Source of the DNA: Candidatus Bathyarchaeota archaeon
GTDB lineage: Archaea; Thermoproteota; Bathyarchaeia; Bathyarchaeales; Bathycorpusculaceae
Reading direction: 5' to 3'
Assembly: GCA_022865885.1 (NCBI GenBank)
Contig: JALHSQ010000017.1
Location: 54,517 to 118,516, forward strand
DNA: 64,000 nt
Each line of letters begins with the position of its first letter. Positions within the stretch are counted from its first letter, which is position 1. Below are positions 42,236 through 52,208 of this stretch, in pieces. The translations under genes and the position numbers were made by a program. Under the pieces are notes generated by a model, which worked only from the letters and a program-made list of their open reading frames with translations, did no database searches and had not been told where the DNA came from.

Positions 42236-43804
42236 ATGAAAACGTTGGCTGTAGCCACACTGATAATGCTTTTGACAAGCATGCTATCACTAGTCTATCA
42301 CTCTCAGGTTGCAGCTGCGAGCTCAACAGTCTACATTAATGCCGACGGAAGCATACAACCAGCAACAGCACCCATTTCAACTCTGGACAACATAAACTAC
42401 AATTTCACAGGCAGCGTGCACGGTCACGTCGTAGTAGAAAGAGACAACATCGTCATCGACGGATCAGGACACACTGTCCAAGGCAGCGGAATAGGAAGCG
42501 GTGTTGGAGTATTCCTAACATCACGAAACAACGTGACGATAAAGAATCTGGTCGTCAGAACACATGACGTAGGCATCGTGCTGAAAAACACATTAAACTG
42601 TTACGTCTTTAAGAATACCTTGACGGACAACGAATATGCCCTAGAGCTTCGATACTCCTCAAACAACCTCATCTCAATGAACAATGTGACGTATAATGAC
42701 AATGGCATCGGTAGCTATTCTTCCTATAATAATAGCATTTACAACAACAATATCATCAATACCTACTTCCAAGTTCGCAGTGAGAACTCCAAGAACTCTT
42801 TTGACGGAGGACACGTTCTAGGCGGCAACTATTGGAGCGATTACGCAAACGCTGACGTAAACAATGACGGCATCGGTGACTCACCTTACGCAATAGACGG
42901 CAACAACAGTGACAACTTCCCGTTGCTGGGAGAATTCTACAGTTACGACATCAACCCACAGTTTGGACAGTACCTAGAAGTCACAGCAGTTTCTAACTCG
43001 ACAGTGCTCGGTTTTAACATATACAGTGTCGTTCCCTTTACCCCAGTCAATCTCACGTTTGGCCCAGAAGTCTCGAATGGAAACTCAGAACTCAGATTCC
43101 TGCTCTTCAACGTTACAGGCGAAACCAACCTCGGCTTTCTCAGGTTATCCATACCGAAAGCGCTGATGGCTGCTCCATACACGATGATAATTAACGACGG
43201 CTCGACATCCCCAGTATACGCTAATGATAAGCTACTGGATAACGGCACTCACAGATGGCTCTACTTCAGCTATCAACAGTCGACAACTCGGACATTATGG
43301 GTCTGGGGACAAAAAGATACGACTCCACCCACTATCTCGAACGTCACGCAACGACCCGAGGCAAGCAATGTTTACCCTCAGGACAAAGTTCAAGTCTACG
43401 CGAGCATCACCGATCCCCAAAGCGGAGTCAAACAAGCCGTCCTTGAATACGCAAGCAACGGAACAATGACCAGAATAGAAATGACGAATGCCGAAGGCGA
43501 CATCTACACTGCAACTATCCCAGAATTCACAAAGGACACGAACATCACGTACTCGATCACAGCAGTCGACAACGTGGATAACAACGCAACGACTAACCAA
43601 ACCGGATACCCGCATCAATATAAAGTGATCCCAGAATATCCATCACTAGGTTGGTTAACCATACTCATAACAACAGTGCCTCTGCTAACCTTCGGTTTCC
43701 GAAAAAAGTTCCAAGAACAAGAGCGGAACCCCAAGTCTTCTCGATCCACAACTCTCACGTGGAATGAAGCTTCGTTATCTTCCACATGCCTAGCGCCTCT
43801 TTGA
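42236..43804 (+). CDS. exported NosD-like beta-helix protein with C-terminal membrane anchor
   Basis: The 522-residue precursor starts at ATG 42236 ten bases after AGGAG and has a signal peptide (about 1-28). One beta-helix unit (about 33-225) starts with VYINADGS, the same opening as both units of the protein at 15281-17758. A beta domain and an Ig-like TTPPTISNVTQ domain (about 365-460) follow. The C-terminus has IPEYPSLGW, a membrane helix and RKK, like an archaeal PEF-type sorting or anchor signal. It has no dockerin. The 3' end overlaps the MBL gene on the other strand by 15 bp. Confidence 0.8.
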   Translation: MKTLAVATLIMLLTSMLSLVYHSQVAAASSTVYINADGSIQPATAPISTLDNINYNFTGSVHGHVVVERDNIVIDGSGHTVQGSGIGSGVGVFLTSRNNVTIKNLVVRTHDVGIVLKNTLNCYVFKNTLTDNEYALELRYSSNNLISMNNVTYNDNGIGSYSSYNNSIYNNNIINTYFQVRSENSKNSFDGGHVLGGNYWSDYANADVNNDGIGDSPYAIDGNNSDNFPLLGEFYSYDINPQFGQYLEVTAVSNSTVLGFNIYSVVPFTPVNLTFGPEVSNGNSELRFLLFNVTGETNLGFLRLSIPKALMAAPYTMIINDGSTSPVYANDKLLDNGTHRWLYFSYQQSTTRTLWVWGQKDTTPPTISNVTQRPEASNVYPQDKVQVYASITDPQSGVKQAVLEYASNGTMTRIEMTNAEGDIYTATIPEFTKDTNITYSITAVDNVDNNATTNQTGYPHQYKVIPEYPSLGWLTILITTVPLLTFGFRKKFQEQERNPKSSRSTTLTWNEASLSSTCLAPL

Positions 43805-44566
43805 GAGTTTCTTCAAGTACTCTATATTCTTCCGGATTTCAGACTTCTCACAAATTATTCCATGGCCTGGGACGATTCTATCTATTTCCATTAATTCAAG
43901 CTTCTCAAGGCTTCTGATCCATTGTTTCCACTCTCTTAACCCACCGAAACGTGTAGTCAGAATTCTCCCTTCGTAAACTGTGTCTCCAGCGAAGAGAGTC
44001 TTAGATGTGTGGTGATATACCGAGATCTCACTTGACGCATGTCCAGGAGTGTGAAGCAGAAGCAGTTCGTCGCCATCTAGCTGGAGGGTTTTCTCGTCTG
44101 TAAAGGTCTCATCAGGAAGAAACAGCTTGACTCCTTCAAGCATCTTTTCCGCATTTTCCTTGGTGTAAGAGAACCTCTCAACCATGAACTTAATGACGTA
44201 TGATTTAGTTGTATTGATACCAGTCTTAAAGAATGGTGGCATTCTCTTGGAAAGAAACTTGCGCAAGTCTTCATGGGCAACGATTCTTGCGCCTGCCTCT
44301 TTGAAGGGGCGCATCCCGAATATGTGGTCTGAATGATGGTGCGTTAGGATCAACCATAGCTTAGGGTTTTTCACGGCTGCAATTTTCATTGACTGACTGA
44401 GGAGCCATTCACCGTCCTTTGTGGTCATGCCAGCGTCAATGTGAACTATGTTTCTCCCAATGACTATGAAACCCGCATTGGTGTAAAGATTCCTAGCTGG
44501 ATGAAAGAGCTTCGTAGCCCCGTAAACGCCTTCTGCCAGCGGTTGAAGATCAGGCAAAACAATCAT
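43790..44566 (-). CDS. MBL-fold metallo-hydrolase
   Basis: The 258-residue protein has the metal motif HHHSDH (about 76-81, after WLILT), a second His region in HTPGHASSEI, an Asp in FAGDTVYEG and a last His in VPGHG. This is the complete ligand set of glyoxalase II/beta-lactamase-fold hydrolases. The N-terminus is soluble. Thioester or lactone hydrolysis is likely; the substrate is unknown. Confidence 0.9.
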   Translation of the reverse strand: MIVLPDLQPLAEGVYGATKLFHPARNLYTNAGFIVIGRNIVHIDAGMTTKDGEWLLSQSMKIAAVKNPKLWLILTHHHSDHIFGMRPFKEAGARIVAHEDLRKFLSKRMPPFFKTGINTTKSYVIKFMVERFSYTKENAEKMLEGVKLFLPDETFTDEKTLQLDGDELLLLHTPGHASSEISVYHHTSKTLFAGDTVYEGRILTTRFGGLREWKQWIRSLEKLELMEIDRIVPGHGIICEKSEIRKNIEYLKKLSKRR

Positions 44567-44755
44567 CTTGCTCTTTCTAGACTCTTCTCTAATTCCGACT
44601 CTTAATCCTTTGTGGCGCTACACAAAGCAAGTGGTCCCACTGTTTGCGCTTTTACACAGTCAAGGATTATCCCGTAACAGGTCGCAAGAAGCAATAGCTG
44701 AGCCACCGCTAAATCGCTTTGCACGGCGACATCGAAATTCTAATTTGTATGGAGA

Positions 44756-46426
44756 TCATGGTCGTATGTCGCGAGAAGTCTTCTCGGTAGTCTCGCGGCG
44801 AAAGGCAACGAAAGCCAAGGTGACAAATTCCGAAAGAGAAACAACAGAAAAGACCGCTAGAACCCAGTCAGCAACAAGGAAATACGACACGAAGGCAACT
44901 ATTATTGGCGTCCAAGCTACCAAGTAGGCTGGCAAAAGGATCAAGATAAAAGAAGAAAGTTTTGCGTAGACGTTCCCCATGGCAAACCCTTCGCTCCAGA
45001 ACCGATTTGCCAGAATCACTAGCTCCAATAGAAAAGCAGCAGCGACAGAAAAAGTGTACACCAAACCGAAACTCAGGATGTAGGTGAAGTTCTTGCCTAG
45101 ATATGATGCGACAACGGTGAGTGTGACAAGAGAGATAAGGTATGTGATCACAGATAATGCTGTTTTTGCAAAAATCAGTGTGCCCTTCCTGAGTGGGAGG
45201 CTCCTAGTATAGACTGAGGCTAGACTTTCAATTGAGAACATAGTTGGTGGAAGCATGAGCGTCACAAAGGAAATTCCCGTTAGAACCCCGAGAGTGGTGC
45301 TGAATCCCATTTCACCAAAAGAAGAAAAAGTGATTGCCAGAATGGCCGTTTGCAGGGCTGGCAATAGGAATAGACTTGCATATGACGGTGATCTTGAAGC
45401 TATTCTCAAATCCTTGCGAATTATCCCGAGTGAGGGCCTACATGGGTGAATAAGCGTGTCCTTAGCCTCTTTCTTGGCTCCAGAGCTAACCGCTTCGTTT
45501 CCAAGCCCCCTTATCACATGCGTAACCCATCTGAAACTGTATAGTGCCAAAGCGACGTATCCGATTGAAGAGGCAGCAGCAAGCCCCAGAATAAATGGGT
45601 CAGCAGTGCCAAGAAACATTGCACTGGAAACTAGGAAGCCTAAAGAAAAAGGGTAAAGTAACACCAGAAATTGTATAGAAGAGGATAGACTTGAGGCGAT
45701 TGACGAAAACGATTCTACGATTCTCGTGGCAAAGTTTATCACGAAATACGTGCCAAACGTAGGCAGAACCCATATTATTACATAGACGAATCTTAAAGCG
45801 ATTTTCCACTTCGAACGCCCTCCTCCGCCAGCGACTCTTGAGTAAAAGAACTTGGCCAAACCGATTGTTAGAGCTAAAGCGAAAAACTCTGTGGTAACAA
45901 TGGCGATGAGTGACGTTAAACTGCCCAATATTGAGCCTCCCACCAGAAGAGTAATCGAAAAAAGCACTACGATTGCAGATATAAGGGGCAAATCGAAGAT
46001 CCTGATGAAACACATAAAGACTATCGTGGACACGTCCTGTCTTGACAGTGGCAAGATACTCAGAGTTGCAGTGATCCTTGAGGAGACAAAGGATGTTGAA
46101 ACCTGCAAACCCATAAACACTATTAGGAACATCACTAACGCAAGGAACGCTGACACGCTTCCTGTAACCATTAATTCCCTTGGAACAATCATAAGCGATG
46201 CCGTGTCCATCAAAGGAAAGAAAATAGCTAAGCCGAAAACACAGATGAAGATTACTGTAAGAATCTTGCTGATCAGAGTGTTGATCTCGGCATTTCTCAC
46301 CAGTCGCCAAACGTCAGTTCCGCTTTTTCGAGGCAGACCCGAACCTGCCCGCAAAGAGAAAATGGATTGAAATGAAATCTCCTTCGAAACGATCTTTGAC
46401 CATCGCCAGAGATCACGGAATTCCAC
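44756..46426 (-). CDS. ABC transporter permease
   Basis: The 556-residue membrane protein has about a dozen hydrophobic segments in two halves with a cytoplasmic stretch between (about 315-355). It begins 5 bp after the ATPase gene and the GAGGG at that junction is its SD (start GTG 46426). The pair forms a two-gene ABC-2-like exporter. There is no substrate-binding protein, which fits export. A 189-bp region with no gene separates it from the MBL gene. Confidence 0.85.
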   Translation of the reverse strand: MEFRDLWRWSKIVSKEISFQSIFSLRAGSGLPRKSGTDVWRLVRNAEINTLISKILTVIFICVFGLAIFFPLMDTASLMIVPRELMVTGSVSAFLALVMFLIVFMGLQVSTSFVSSRITATLSILPLSRQDVSTIVFMCFIRIFDLPLISAIVVLFSITLLVGGSILGSLTSLIAIVTTEFFALALTIGLAKFFYSRVAGGGGRSKWKIALRFVYVIIWVLPTFGTYFVINFATRIVESFSSIASSLSSSIQFLVLLYPFSLGFLVSSAMFLGTADPFILGLAAASSIGYVALALYSFRWVTHVIRGLGNEAVSSGAKKEAKDTLIHPCRPSLGIIRKDLRIASRSPSYASLFLLPALQTAILAITFSSFGEMGFSTTLGVLTGISFVTLMLPPTMFSIESLASVYTRSLPLRKGTLIFAKTALSVITYLISLVTLTVVASYLGKNFTYILSFGLVYTFSVAAAFLLELVILANRFWSEGFAMGNVYAKLSSFILILLPAYLVAWTPIIVAFVSYFLVADWVLAVFSVVSLSEFVTLAFVAFRRETTEKTSRDIRP

Positions 46427-46431
46427 GGTTC

Positions 46432-47205
46432 TTATCCCTCTTCTAAAGCCCTTATTGTTTCCTCCATCCCTGCTTCTTGTTCAGTCACCTTGAGGAAAAT
46501 GTCTTCAAGTGAACCTTCGGCGCCCTTGACAAGCTTCCTAAGATCCTCGACTGTTCCTTCTCCAATCATTCTGCCCTTGCTTATTATTCCCACTTTCGTG
46601 CAGATTTTCTCGGCAACCTCCATTATGTGTGTAGAAAATATGACTGCTCCACCTTTCTTGGCTTGAAATACTATCAGCTCCTTGAGGATCTTCGATGAGC
46701 GAGCGTCCAGACCGATTAGTGGCTCATCCAAGATCAGTAGTGGCGGCTCATGCATTAGAGCAGCAATAATGGCTACTTTTTGCTTGTTTCCCATTGACAA
46801 AGCTGCGATAGGTGTGTCAAAATACTGCGAGAGTTGGAAAGCGGAAACCAGCTTCTCAGTCCTAGCGTTGACAGTGTTCGTCTCCAGACGTCTTATCGAG
46901 GCTGTGAACTCCAAGAACTCTCTCGGCGTCAGCGAATCAAACAAGACAACTTCTTCAGGAACATAGCCTATCAGGCTTTTTGCAGCCAATTCGTTGGAAA
47001 GGGGTGTCTTGAAGATCTCGACTTTGCCAGCTCGTGGCTCAAGAACACCCACTAAAACCTTGAGAGCCGTAGTCTTGCCTGCACCATTCGGGCCCAACAG
47101 CCCGTAGATTTCACCCGATTTCACTGTGAAAGAAACATTATCCACTGCAGTGAAAGTGCCATAGCAAACCGACAATCCTTCGACAACAACCGCCAAGTTT
47201 TCCAC
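46432..47205 (-). CDS. ABC transporter ATP-binding protein
   Basis: The 257-residue ATPase has Walker A GPNGAGKTT (about 38-46), the signature ALSMGNKQK (about 137-145) and Walker B LLILDEPLIGLD (about 157-168). The C-terminal extension has an EAGMEETIRALEEG tail. It resembles multidrug/lipid ABC-2 ATPases. GTG 47205 follows GAGG. Co-transcribed with the permease. Confidence 0.95.
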   Translation of the reverse strand: MENLAVVVEGLSVCYGTFTAVDNVSFTVKSGEIYGLLGPNGAGKTTALKVLVGVLEPRAGKVEIFKTPLSNELAAKSLIGYVPEEVVLFDSLTPREFLEFTASIRRLETNTVNARTEKLVSAFQLSQYFDTPIAALSMGNKQKVAIIAALMHEPPLLILDEPLIGLDARSSKILKELIVFQAKKGGAVIFSTHIMEVAEKICTKVGIISKGRMIGEGTVEDLRKLVKGAEGSLEDIFLKVTEQEAGMEETIRALEEG

Positions 47206-47453
47206 GTGATAACCTCTTATCTAGATTTGTTTACACTCACCTTAGTATTTTCCTGTTAGATATTGCATGCTTATCCGTCGGTCACAGCAGCAGCTAGCGG
47301 TGCAAAGAAGAAAAAGAAAGCATCACATGCACTATTAACGAACAACCAGAGACAGAACTCTACGACATTCAATGAACACGTTAAGCTTAAAAGCGCTCAT
47401 GGGCGCTAAGTACATAGTATTAACGTGAACCTTGATGCTAGGTGCTCTCTGGA

Positions 47454-47795
47454 GTGCCAAAAAAGAAAGCGTCTAATGATAATTTCGAAAAACTCGTACT
47501 TAAAGCAATAGATGACGCACTGCTAACGCTAGGCGATTCAGCTAGACAATCAATATACTTCCACCTTAAAACCAAGTACAAAATAGCCAAGAATGACATT
47601 CCTTTTCACATCAGAGACTTCGCAGATGATCTTGAGAAAATATTCGGCCCGGGATCCAAGTTCCTAGAAATCGTAATTATGAAAAAACTGTATGAGAAAA
47701 CTGGATCCGCCCTCGAATGGGATGAAAGGAAAGAACTCGTCTTCGCTGACTATGTCGCAGCAGCCAAGCAAAGCTGCATGAAGAACGAACAATAA
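47454..47795 (+). CDS. DUF3227 (NitrOD5-like) protein, paralogue of 27916-28470
   Basis: GTG 47454 after AGGTG gives 113 residues. The domain has AIDDALLTLGDSARQSIYFH, then IPFHIRDFADDLEKIFGPG and FLEIVIMKKLYEKTG, lining up through its whole length with the 27916 protein. This copy has no long N- or C-terminal extension and is close to the bare domain. It is divergent from the ABC exporter genes. A signalling role is inferred from the family only. Confidence 0.75.
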   Translation: MPKKKASNDNFEKLVLKAIDDALLTLGDSARQSIYFHLKTKYKIAKNDIPFHIRDFADDLEKIFGPGSKFLEIVIMKKLYEKTGSALEWDERKELVFADYVAAAKQSCMKNEQ

Positions 47796-47880
47796 GCGTG
47801 GCTTGGACTTACTCTGCTTGTTCATTCAGGGTCAGCTTGAAATGGAAGAGGGAAGGAAGGCTTCTCGCTTGCCAGCGAGT

Positions 47881-48765
47881 TCACAGATGCTTGCGCATAA
47901 ACTTCCAGTGATGTCCTACCTTGAAGCCGATCTTTTGGAGCAGTTTTACCGATGGAGTGTTTCGCTCTGAAGTGAACAACGCAACTGAATCCATTTTCTT
48001 TTCAAAGAGGAAGTTCATTGCTCGAACCGTGAGAGCAGATGCAAGACTCTTGCCCCGATACTCGTTGAGCGTCGTGGCGGGACCGAGGTAACCTCGACTG
48101 GTACCGAATAACTTGTTGTGGTTTGTGTCGGGTTTGGCGGCGACAATCGAAACAATTCTTCGATTAGCCTCAGCAACTTGGACCCATTCTTCATTAAAGG
48201 GTGGGCTTTCGGTCTTCCAGAGTTGAATAGTACCCAGTTTGACCCTTTCCGTTTCAAATCCGGCGTTTACAGTTTCCACGAAGTCTTTTTCCTCTTCTGG
48301 CCTCAAACTTCTCAAGATTGTGTCACTGGGGACTCCAGGAAGAGACATCACGCTATCGAGTCGCGAAACCATGTGGTACAACCCGCCTTCTTGTTTGTAG
48401 CCTCGCTCAATCCATTCATTGATCTTAGGGCTGTGTGCGTCAACGGCAGTGAAAACAGCGTCTCTCTTGACTCGTTTTTGCGCCTCGTTCACCAAGTCAT
48501 TTTCTATCTGTTTCCTGTTTGGATTCTCGCCGACAGTAACCCATACAATTTCCTCTCCCCAGTATCCGTTGTGGTATGCGGCAGACCCTATAATCTGGTT
48601 ATCCTCCTCTGCAACTAGAATTTCGAGTTTTCCTCCTTGGAGCCATAAATGCAGTGAGTTTTCACTGAAAGCCTCGAACTCGTATGAATCACTATATTCG
48701 TCGTTGAGCATTTTGACGAGGCACGGAAGATCTGCGCCGTAGAGACTTCGGACCAAAACAGTCAT
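47881..48765 (-). CDS. GNAT acetyltransferase with two GNAT domains
   Basis: The 294-residue protein has an incomplete N-terminal GNAT half (about 1-130) and a full C-terminal one (about 140-290). In the second, the beta4 region VSIVAAK, the pyrophosphate loop in TTLNEYRGKSLASALTVRAM (about 230-250) and SVKLLQKIGFK are clear. This tandem layout occurs in mycothiol synthase and other N-acetyltransferases. Substrate unknown. It is followed 57 bp upstream by another GNAT gene in the same direction. Confidence 0.85.
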   Translation of the reverse strand: MTVLVRSLYGADLPCLVKMLNDEYSDSYEFEAFSENSLHLWLQGGKLEILVAEEDNQIIGSAAYHNGYWGEEIVWVTVGENPNRKQIENDLVNEAQKRVKRDAVFTAVDAHSPKINEWIERGYKQEGGLYHMVSRLDSVMSLPGVPSDTILRSLRPEEEKDFVETVNAGFETERVKLGTIQLWKTESPPFNEEWVQVAEANRRIVSIVAAKPDTNHNKLFGTSRGYLGPATTLNEYRGKSLASALTVRAMNFLFEKKMDSVALFTSERNTPSVKLLQKIGFKVGHHWKFMRKHL

Positions 48766-48822
48766 TTTCTGTCTCTCGTACTACAGGGAAGAGTTTGGAT
48801 TAATGCTTAGCGTTTGCTCATG

Positions 48823-50052
48823 CTAGTACTCAGTGTGTATGTATGATGGCATCTTGGGGAAAAGAACGTCAATTAGGTTCCTGCGACTAGGGCGAATGAT
48901 GAAGTCGGGATAGATGGCCTGAAGCTCTTCTCGGCTTCGATAGCCGAGTAACAGTTGGGTGAATACCATGGGGTTAGCTCTTATTGTTCTATCTTCACTT
49001 GTCTCCAGACGCTTGATTCCTGCTATGGCTCCATCTTGGATTGTCAGTTGAACAGTGTAGCGGTAGAAGTTGAAGCTAATTTTTTCCGTGATATGACGAT
49101 AAGTCGATGACGCAAGTCGCTTATCTAGTAACGGTTTCATCTTCTGAAACAGTTTTGCATAGTCGGTTACCCGCATTTGCCACGCGTAGGGGGGTTGCTT
49201 CACGCCTCCTATGGCAACCATGTGTTCTGTGAAGGGTTCGAGCCCGCTGATTGTGGCAACGAGAGTTTCGAGTCCACGTTTCTTGCCGATATCCTTGAGG
49301 AATCCTAGGATTGACTGGGCTGTGGCCTGATCGACGTCTGTTACCTCTCTCAGCATTAACGTTTTTTCTGGCTGGTTTTCGTTCATTCTGAAGTACGCGA
49401 TTTCGACTCCTTTTTCTTCAACAACGTGTGCTTCGAACTTGTATTCGGCAACCATTTCTGTTTCTTGCTGCATTTTCCAGATATCTTTGGCACGGATGGT
49501 GTGAATGTAGAACTTGCGTTGACTCTGCCCAAGAAGCTGCATCGCTTTGGGTATGTCCCCAGTTTTGAAGGGCCGAATCTTATGCTTGATGGAAAAGTCT
49601 GGAATTTGGTCAAGCTTGATTCTTATCTGTTCGTCAAGTGGTATCGCATATTCATAGCCGAATTGCCGATAATAGTATGGAATACCCTCAATCGCTGAGA
49701 GGTCATAGCCTTGACTGGACAATCGGTCATGATACTTGTTCATCAATCTTCGCTGGAGCCCTTGATGGCGGTATTCTGGGAGGGTCGCGACGCACGCTAA
49801 CTCTGCAACTTTCAGTTGGACGCCACCGATACTCCATATTGACGGAATAAGATTGAGGCCGGACACGATCTTGTTGCGATGTTTGATAACGAAGAAATCT
49901 GACAATGACATGGCTGGGTGATGATCAATCCATTTTCTAGCCATAATGTCGACCCGGCCGTCCGCCCCGAAGACTGCTTTCATGAGTTCAAGATGCTGCT
50001 CTACATCATGATCTGACTCCAAATGTTGAAACACAAGATCGTTCAGAGTCAA
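48823..50052 (-). CDS. Eis-like N-acetyltransferase
   Basis: The 409-residue protein has an N-terminal GNAT with ELACVATLPEYRHQGLQRRL (about 65-84, the acetyl-CoA loop), a second degenerate GNAT (about 160-290) and a C-terminal sterol-carrier-like domain. That is the three-part architecture of Eis-type enzymes, which form hexamers and acetylate amines. TTG 50052 follows GAGG. Substrate unknown. Confidence 0.85.
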   Translation of the reverse strand: MTLNDLVFQHLESDHDVEQHLELMKAVFGADGRVDIMARKWIDHHPAMSLSDFFVIKHRNKIVSGLNLIPSIWSIGGVQLKVAELACVATLPEYRHQGLQRRLMNKYHDRLSSQGYDLSAIEGIPYYYRQFGYEYAIPLDEQIRIKLDQIPDFSIKHKIRPFKTGDIPKAMQLLGQSQRKFYIHTIRAKDIWKMQQETEMVAEYKFEAHVVEEKGVEIAYFRMNENQPEKTLMLREVTDVDQATAQSILGFLKDIGKKRGLETLVATISGLEPFTEHMVAIGGVKQPPYAWQMRVTDYAKLFQKMKPLLDKRLASSTYRHITEKISFNFYRYTVQLTIQDGAIAGIKRLETSEDRTIRANPMVFTQLLLGYRSREELQAIYPDFIIRPSRRNLIDVLFPKMPSYIHTEY

Positions 50053-50278
50053 GTCACTCGCCTCAAACGTATGGGTTGGGTTTGTATGATTGCTTTGTCT
50101 TGTCTAGTTAGAACACAGACCAAATATAAGCGTCATCGTGACGATCAGCGTCGGCGTAGTTTGTTGTGAAATGCGTGCACTTCCCGCAACGTTAGGCAGA
50201 CCTCAAAAGACTGAGTCAGATTCTCTCAATTAAGCAACACATAAATCTCGACGATTGATAAGCCATGCTGATTTGCAG

Positions 50279-51541
50279 ATGGTTTCACGCATGACAAACG
50301 GCAGAACAAGCGTTTTTTGGATTCTTTGCATAATGGGCACGTTCGCGATTCTAAGCTCCACAATGTCAAAGAACCCTGTCCTGAAACCCTTCTCCACGTA
50401 TCTTGGCACGCCGCCCGAATGGACAGGCATCGTCGCATCAGCATCAACTATCCCGGGAATAATAGTCAGTTTGCCCGCAGCCTCCTTATCAGATATTCTA
50501 GGTAGAAGAAAGTTCCTACTGGTTGCAGGTTTCGTGTTTGCCTCTGCCCCATTCCTTTACCTTTTCATTACTGCATGGTGGCAACTGATTTTTGTCCGCT
50601 TCTATCATGGATTCGCAACTGCGATTTTCGTACCAGTAGCCGAAGCTTCAATTGCCGAGTTGTTTCCTGACAAACGTGGGGAAAGAATCTCACTTTTCTC
50701 TTCAGCAACCTATGTTGGACGCGTTGCCGCACCCATTTTAGGAGGAGCTTTACTACTCGTTACTAACAGCGGTTTTTACGCGTTATACTTGGCCGTTGGA
50801 GTTGCAGGCATTGCAGCTCTCATCACTGGGCTCCTATTCTGGGCAGGAGGAGACGCACCTGTATCCACTGAGAAAAAGAGTAAGAGTGAGATCATCAAGA
50901 AAGTGTTTCAAGGTTGGCGAGTCATTGTTGGGAATCACAGTGTGCTGATAGCCTCCCTGATTCAGGCATGCCAATACTACGCTTTTGGCGTCGTCGAATT
51001 CTATCTTTCTGGATACTTGAAGGAATCCATAGAGCTTAGTTGGATACTGACAGGTATCGTCACTGGAAGTCTCACAGCAATTCCGATCGTAGCCAAACCT
51101 TACATGGGGAGAGTGTCGGATAGAATTGGAAGACGCATCCCGATAGTTGTAGGTTGCATAGTCTCAGCTCTTCCGTTACTCGTGATCCCACACGTTACCA
51201 ACTTTTGGGTTTTGCTCTCGCTGGCTTTGATCTATGGATTTGGCTTCGCCACCGTAACAGCCGTCACTCCAGCATTGGTGAGTGAGCTTGTGCCTAAGGA
51301 GTGTGTTGGCGCGTCAATGGGTTTTCTTGACACAATGATGGATGTTGGACAAACCCTTGGACCAATAATAAGCGGTTTCATACTCGCATCAAGCCTTCAG
51401 TATGGTGGAGTTTTTTCATCACTTGCTATTGTCTTGCTATCTTCCTGCATAATCTTTGCCCTATTTCAAGCGAGAACACAGAGTCGAAACAAGCATACGC
51501 TGAAGAATCTTCGACATACTCTCGAAGCCAAGCCTAATTGA
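50279..51541 (+). CDS. MFS transporter
   Basis: The 420-residue membrane protein with 12 segments has a clear MFS A-motif, SDILGRRKFLL, and its repeat, RVSDRIGRRIPI. ATG 50279 is chosen because a TATA-like CATAAAT (50240-50246) would put the transcript start near 50268; TTG 50255 would lie upstream of that. Drug or small-molecule efflux is the likely class. Followed by a T-run terminator near 51715. Confidence 0.85.
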   Translation: MVSRMTNGRTSVFWILCIMGTFAILSSTMSKNPVLKPFSTYLGTPPEWTGIVASASTIPGIIVSLPAASLSDILGRRKFLLVAGFVFASAPFLYLFITAWWQLIFVRFYHGFATAIFVPVAEASIAELFPDKRGERISLFSSATYVGRVAAPILGGALLLVTNSGFYALYLAVGVAGIAALITGLLFWAGGDAPVSTEKKSKSEIIKKVFQGWRVIVGNHSVLIASLIQACQYYAFGVVEFYLSGYLKESIELSWILTGIVTGSLTAIPIVAKPYMGRVSDRIGRRIPIVVGCIVSALPLLVIPHVTNFWVLLSLALIYGFGFATVTAVTPALVSELVPKECVGASMGFLDTMMDVGQTLGPIISGFILASSLQYGGVFSSLAIVLLSSCIIFALFQARTQSRNKHTLKNLRHTLEAKPN

Positions 51542-51748
51542 AGATGACTGCTCATTCAACACGTCAACTTCAGCAAACTCGTAAGCCTCACCCACTAGCA
51601 ACCTACACAGCCTGTCGCGGGCAACGTATGATTTAGAGGAAAGAAAATCCTCCTGCCTCATTTTCCGCGTAATCCTTGAGAAAGCCTGGAGAGGCAACTG
51701 CTGAAAAAAACATCTTTTTTTCTCACAGACAATATCTGTTCCATTCAT
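51461..51748 (-). CDS. possible hypothetical protein overlapping the MFS 3' end
   Basis: The 95-codon frame has protein-like composition (VARDRLCRLLVGEAYEFAEV), but its last 80 bp overlap the MFS coding end. Upstream a 19-codon frame ends with TGA overlapping this ATG. Two coupled small genes, or a frameshifted gene, or chance are all possible. No family recognised. Confidence 0.2.
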   Translation of the reverse strand: MNGTDIVCEKKRCFFQQLPLQAFSRITRKMRQEDFLSSKSYVARDRLCRLLVGEAYEFAEVDVLNEQSSSIRLGFESMSKILQRMLVSTLCSRLK

Positions 51749-52208
51749 AACGGATGCCTTTCCAGACAGCTTCTATTTTCGAAGTATTCAAGCGGGAAAT
51801 GCACCATGTCCGCCCAGTCACTAGACGATATACCTTCTTTTTAACAGTCAAAAGACCCCGCAAAAAGATGCCTACCCCTCTCCCTAGACCTCCTTAAGAG
51901 ACGTAGACTTAAACGAGGTGTGATTTCCGTATGCGCGGAATGCAGAGATAACTCGAGTTTCCAGTAAACAAAACAAAAATCTTAAACACGTTTCAAATGC
52001 TAGTGAATTGAAGCTCTCTTGCTCAGAAACCTCCGCTTTGCCACATCGCGTTTACGCTGATTCTGTCTACGTCACTCATGATTTCTCATGATAGCGAAGC
52101 GGCTATTACATCATTGCAGTGTAAAGAGCTTAAATAACGAAACGCTAGATACAGCGTCTGCTTTCGCTATTAAACACTAAGACGTGCGAAGCGCATGGGT
52201 GTGATGCT
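51542..52208. other. 667-bp intergenic region upstream of the nrd operon
   Basis: Apart from the doubtful minus-strand frame (51461-51748) no gene was seen. The right half is AT-rich, with GAGCTTAAATAACG (52126-52139) as a TATA candidate for nrdR. A direct repeat of TCATGAT occurs near 52078-52092. No clear copy of the bacterial NrdR box was found by eye, so the regulator's binding site is undefined. Confidence 0.4.
51704..51721. terminator. bidirectional T-run terminator
   Basis: A run of seven A (51704-51710) and a run of seven T (51715-51721) lie four bases apart, giving a T-run on each strand. On the plus strand this follows the MFS stop by about 170 bp. Archaeal termination needs mainly T-runs, so this may serve either direction. 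Confidence 0.35.

Noticed and set aside
47270..47411. 48-codon frame with a KKKKK stretch, ribosomal-protein-like
   Set aside because: Composition is low complexity, no ribosomal protein matches, no SD, and it overlaps the promoter region of the DUF3227 gene.
48234..48262. TTCAAATCCGG resembling a tRNA T-loop
   Set aside because: Lies inside the tandem-GNAT coding region and no acceptor or anticodon arms can be built around it.
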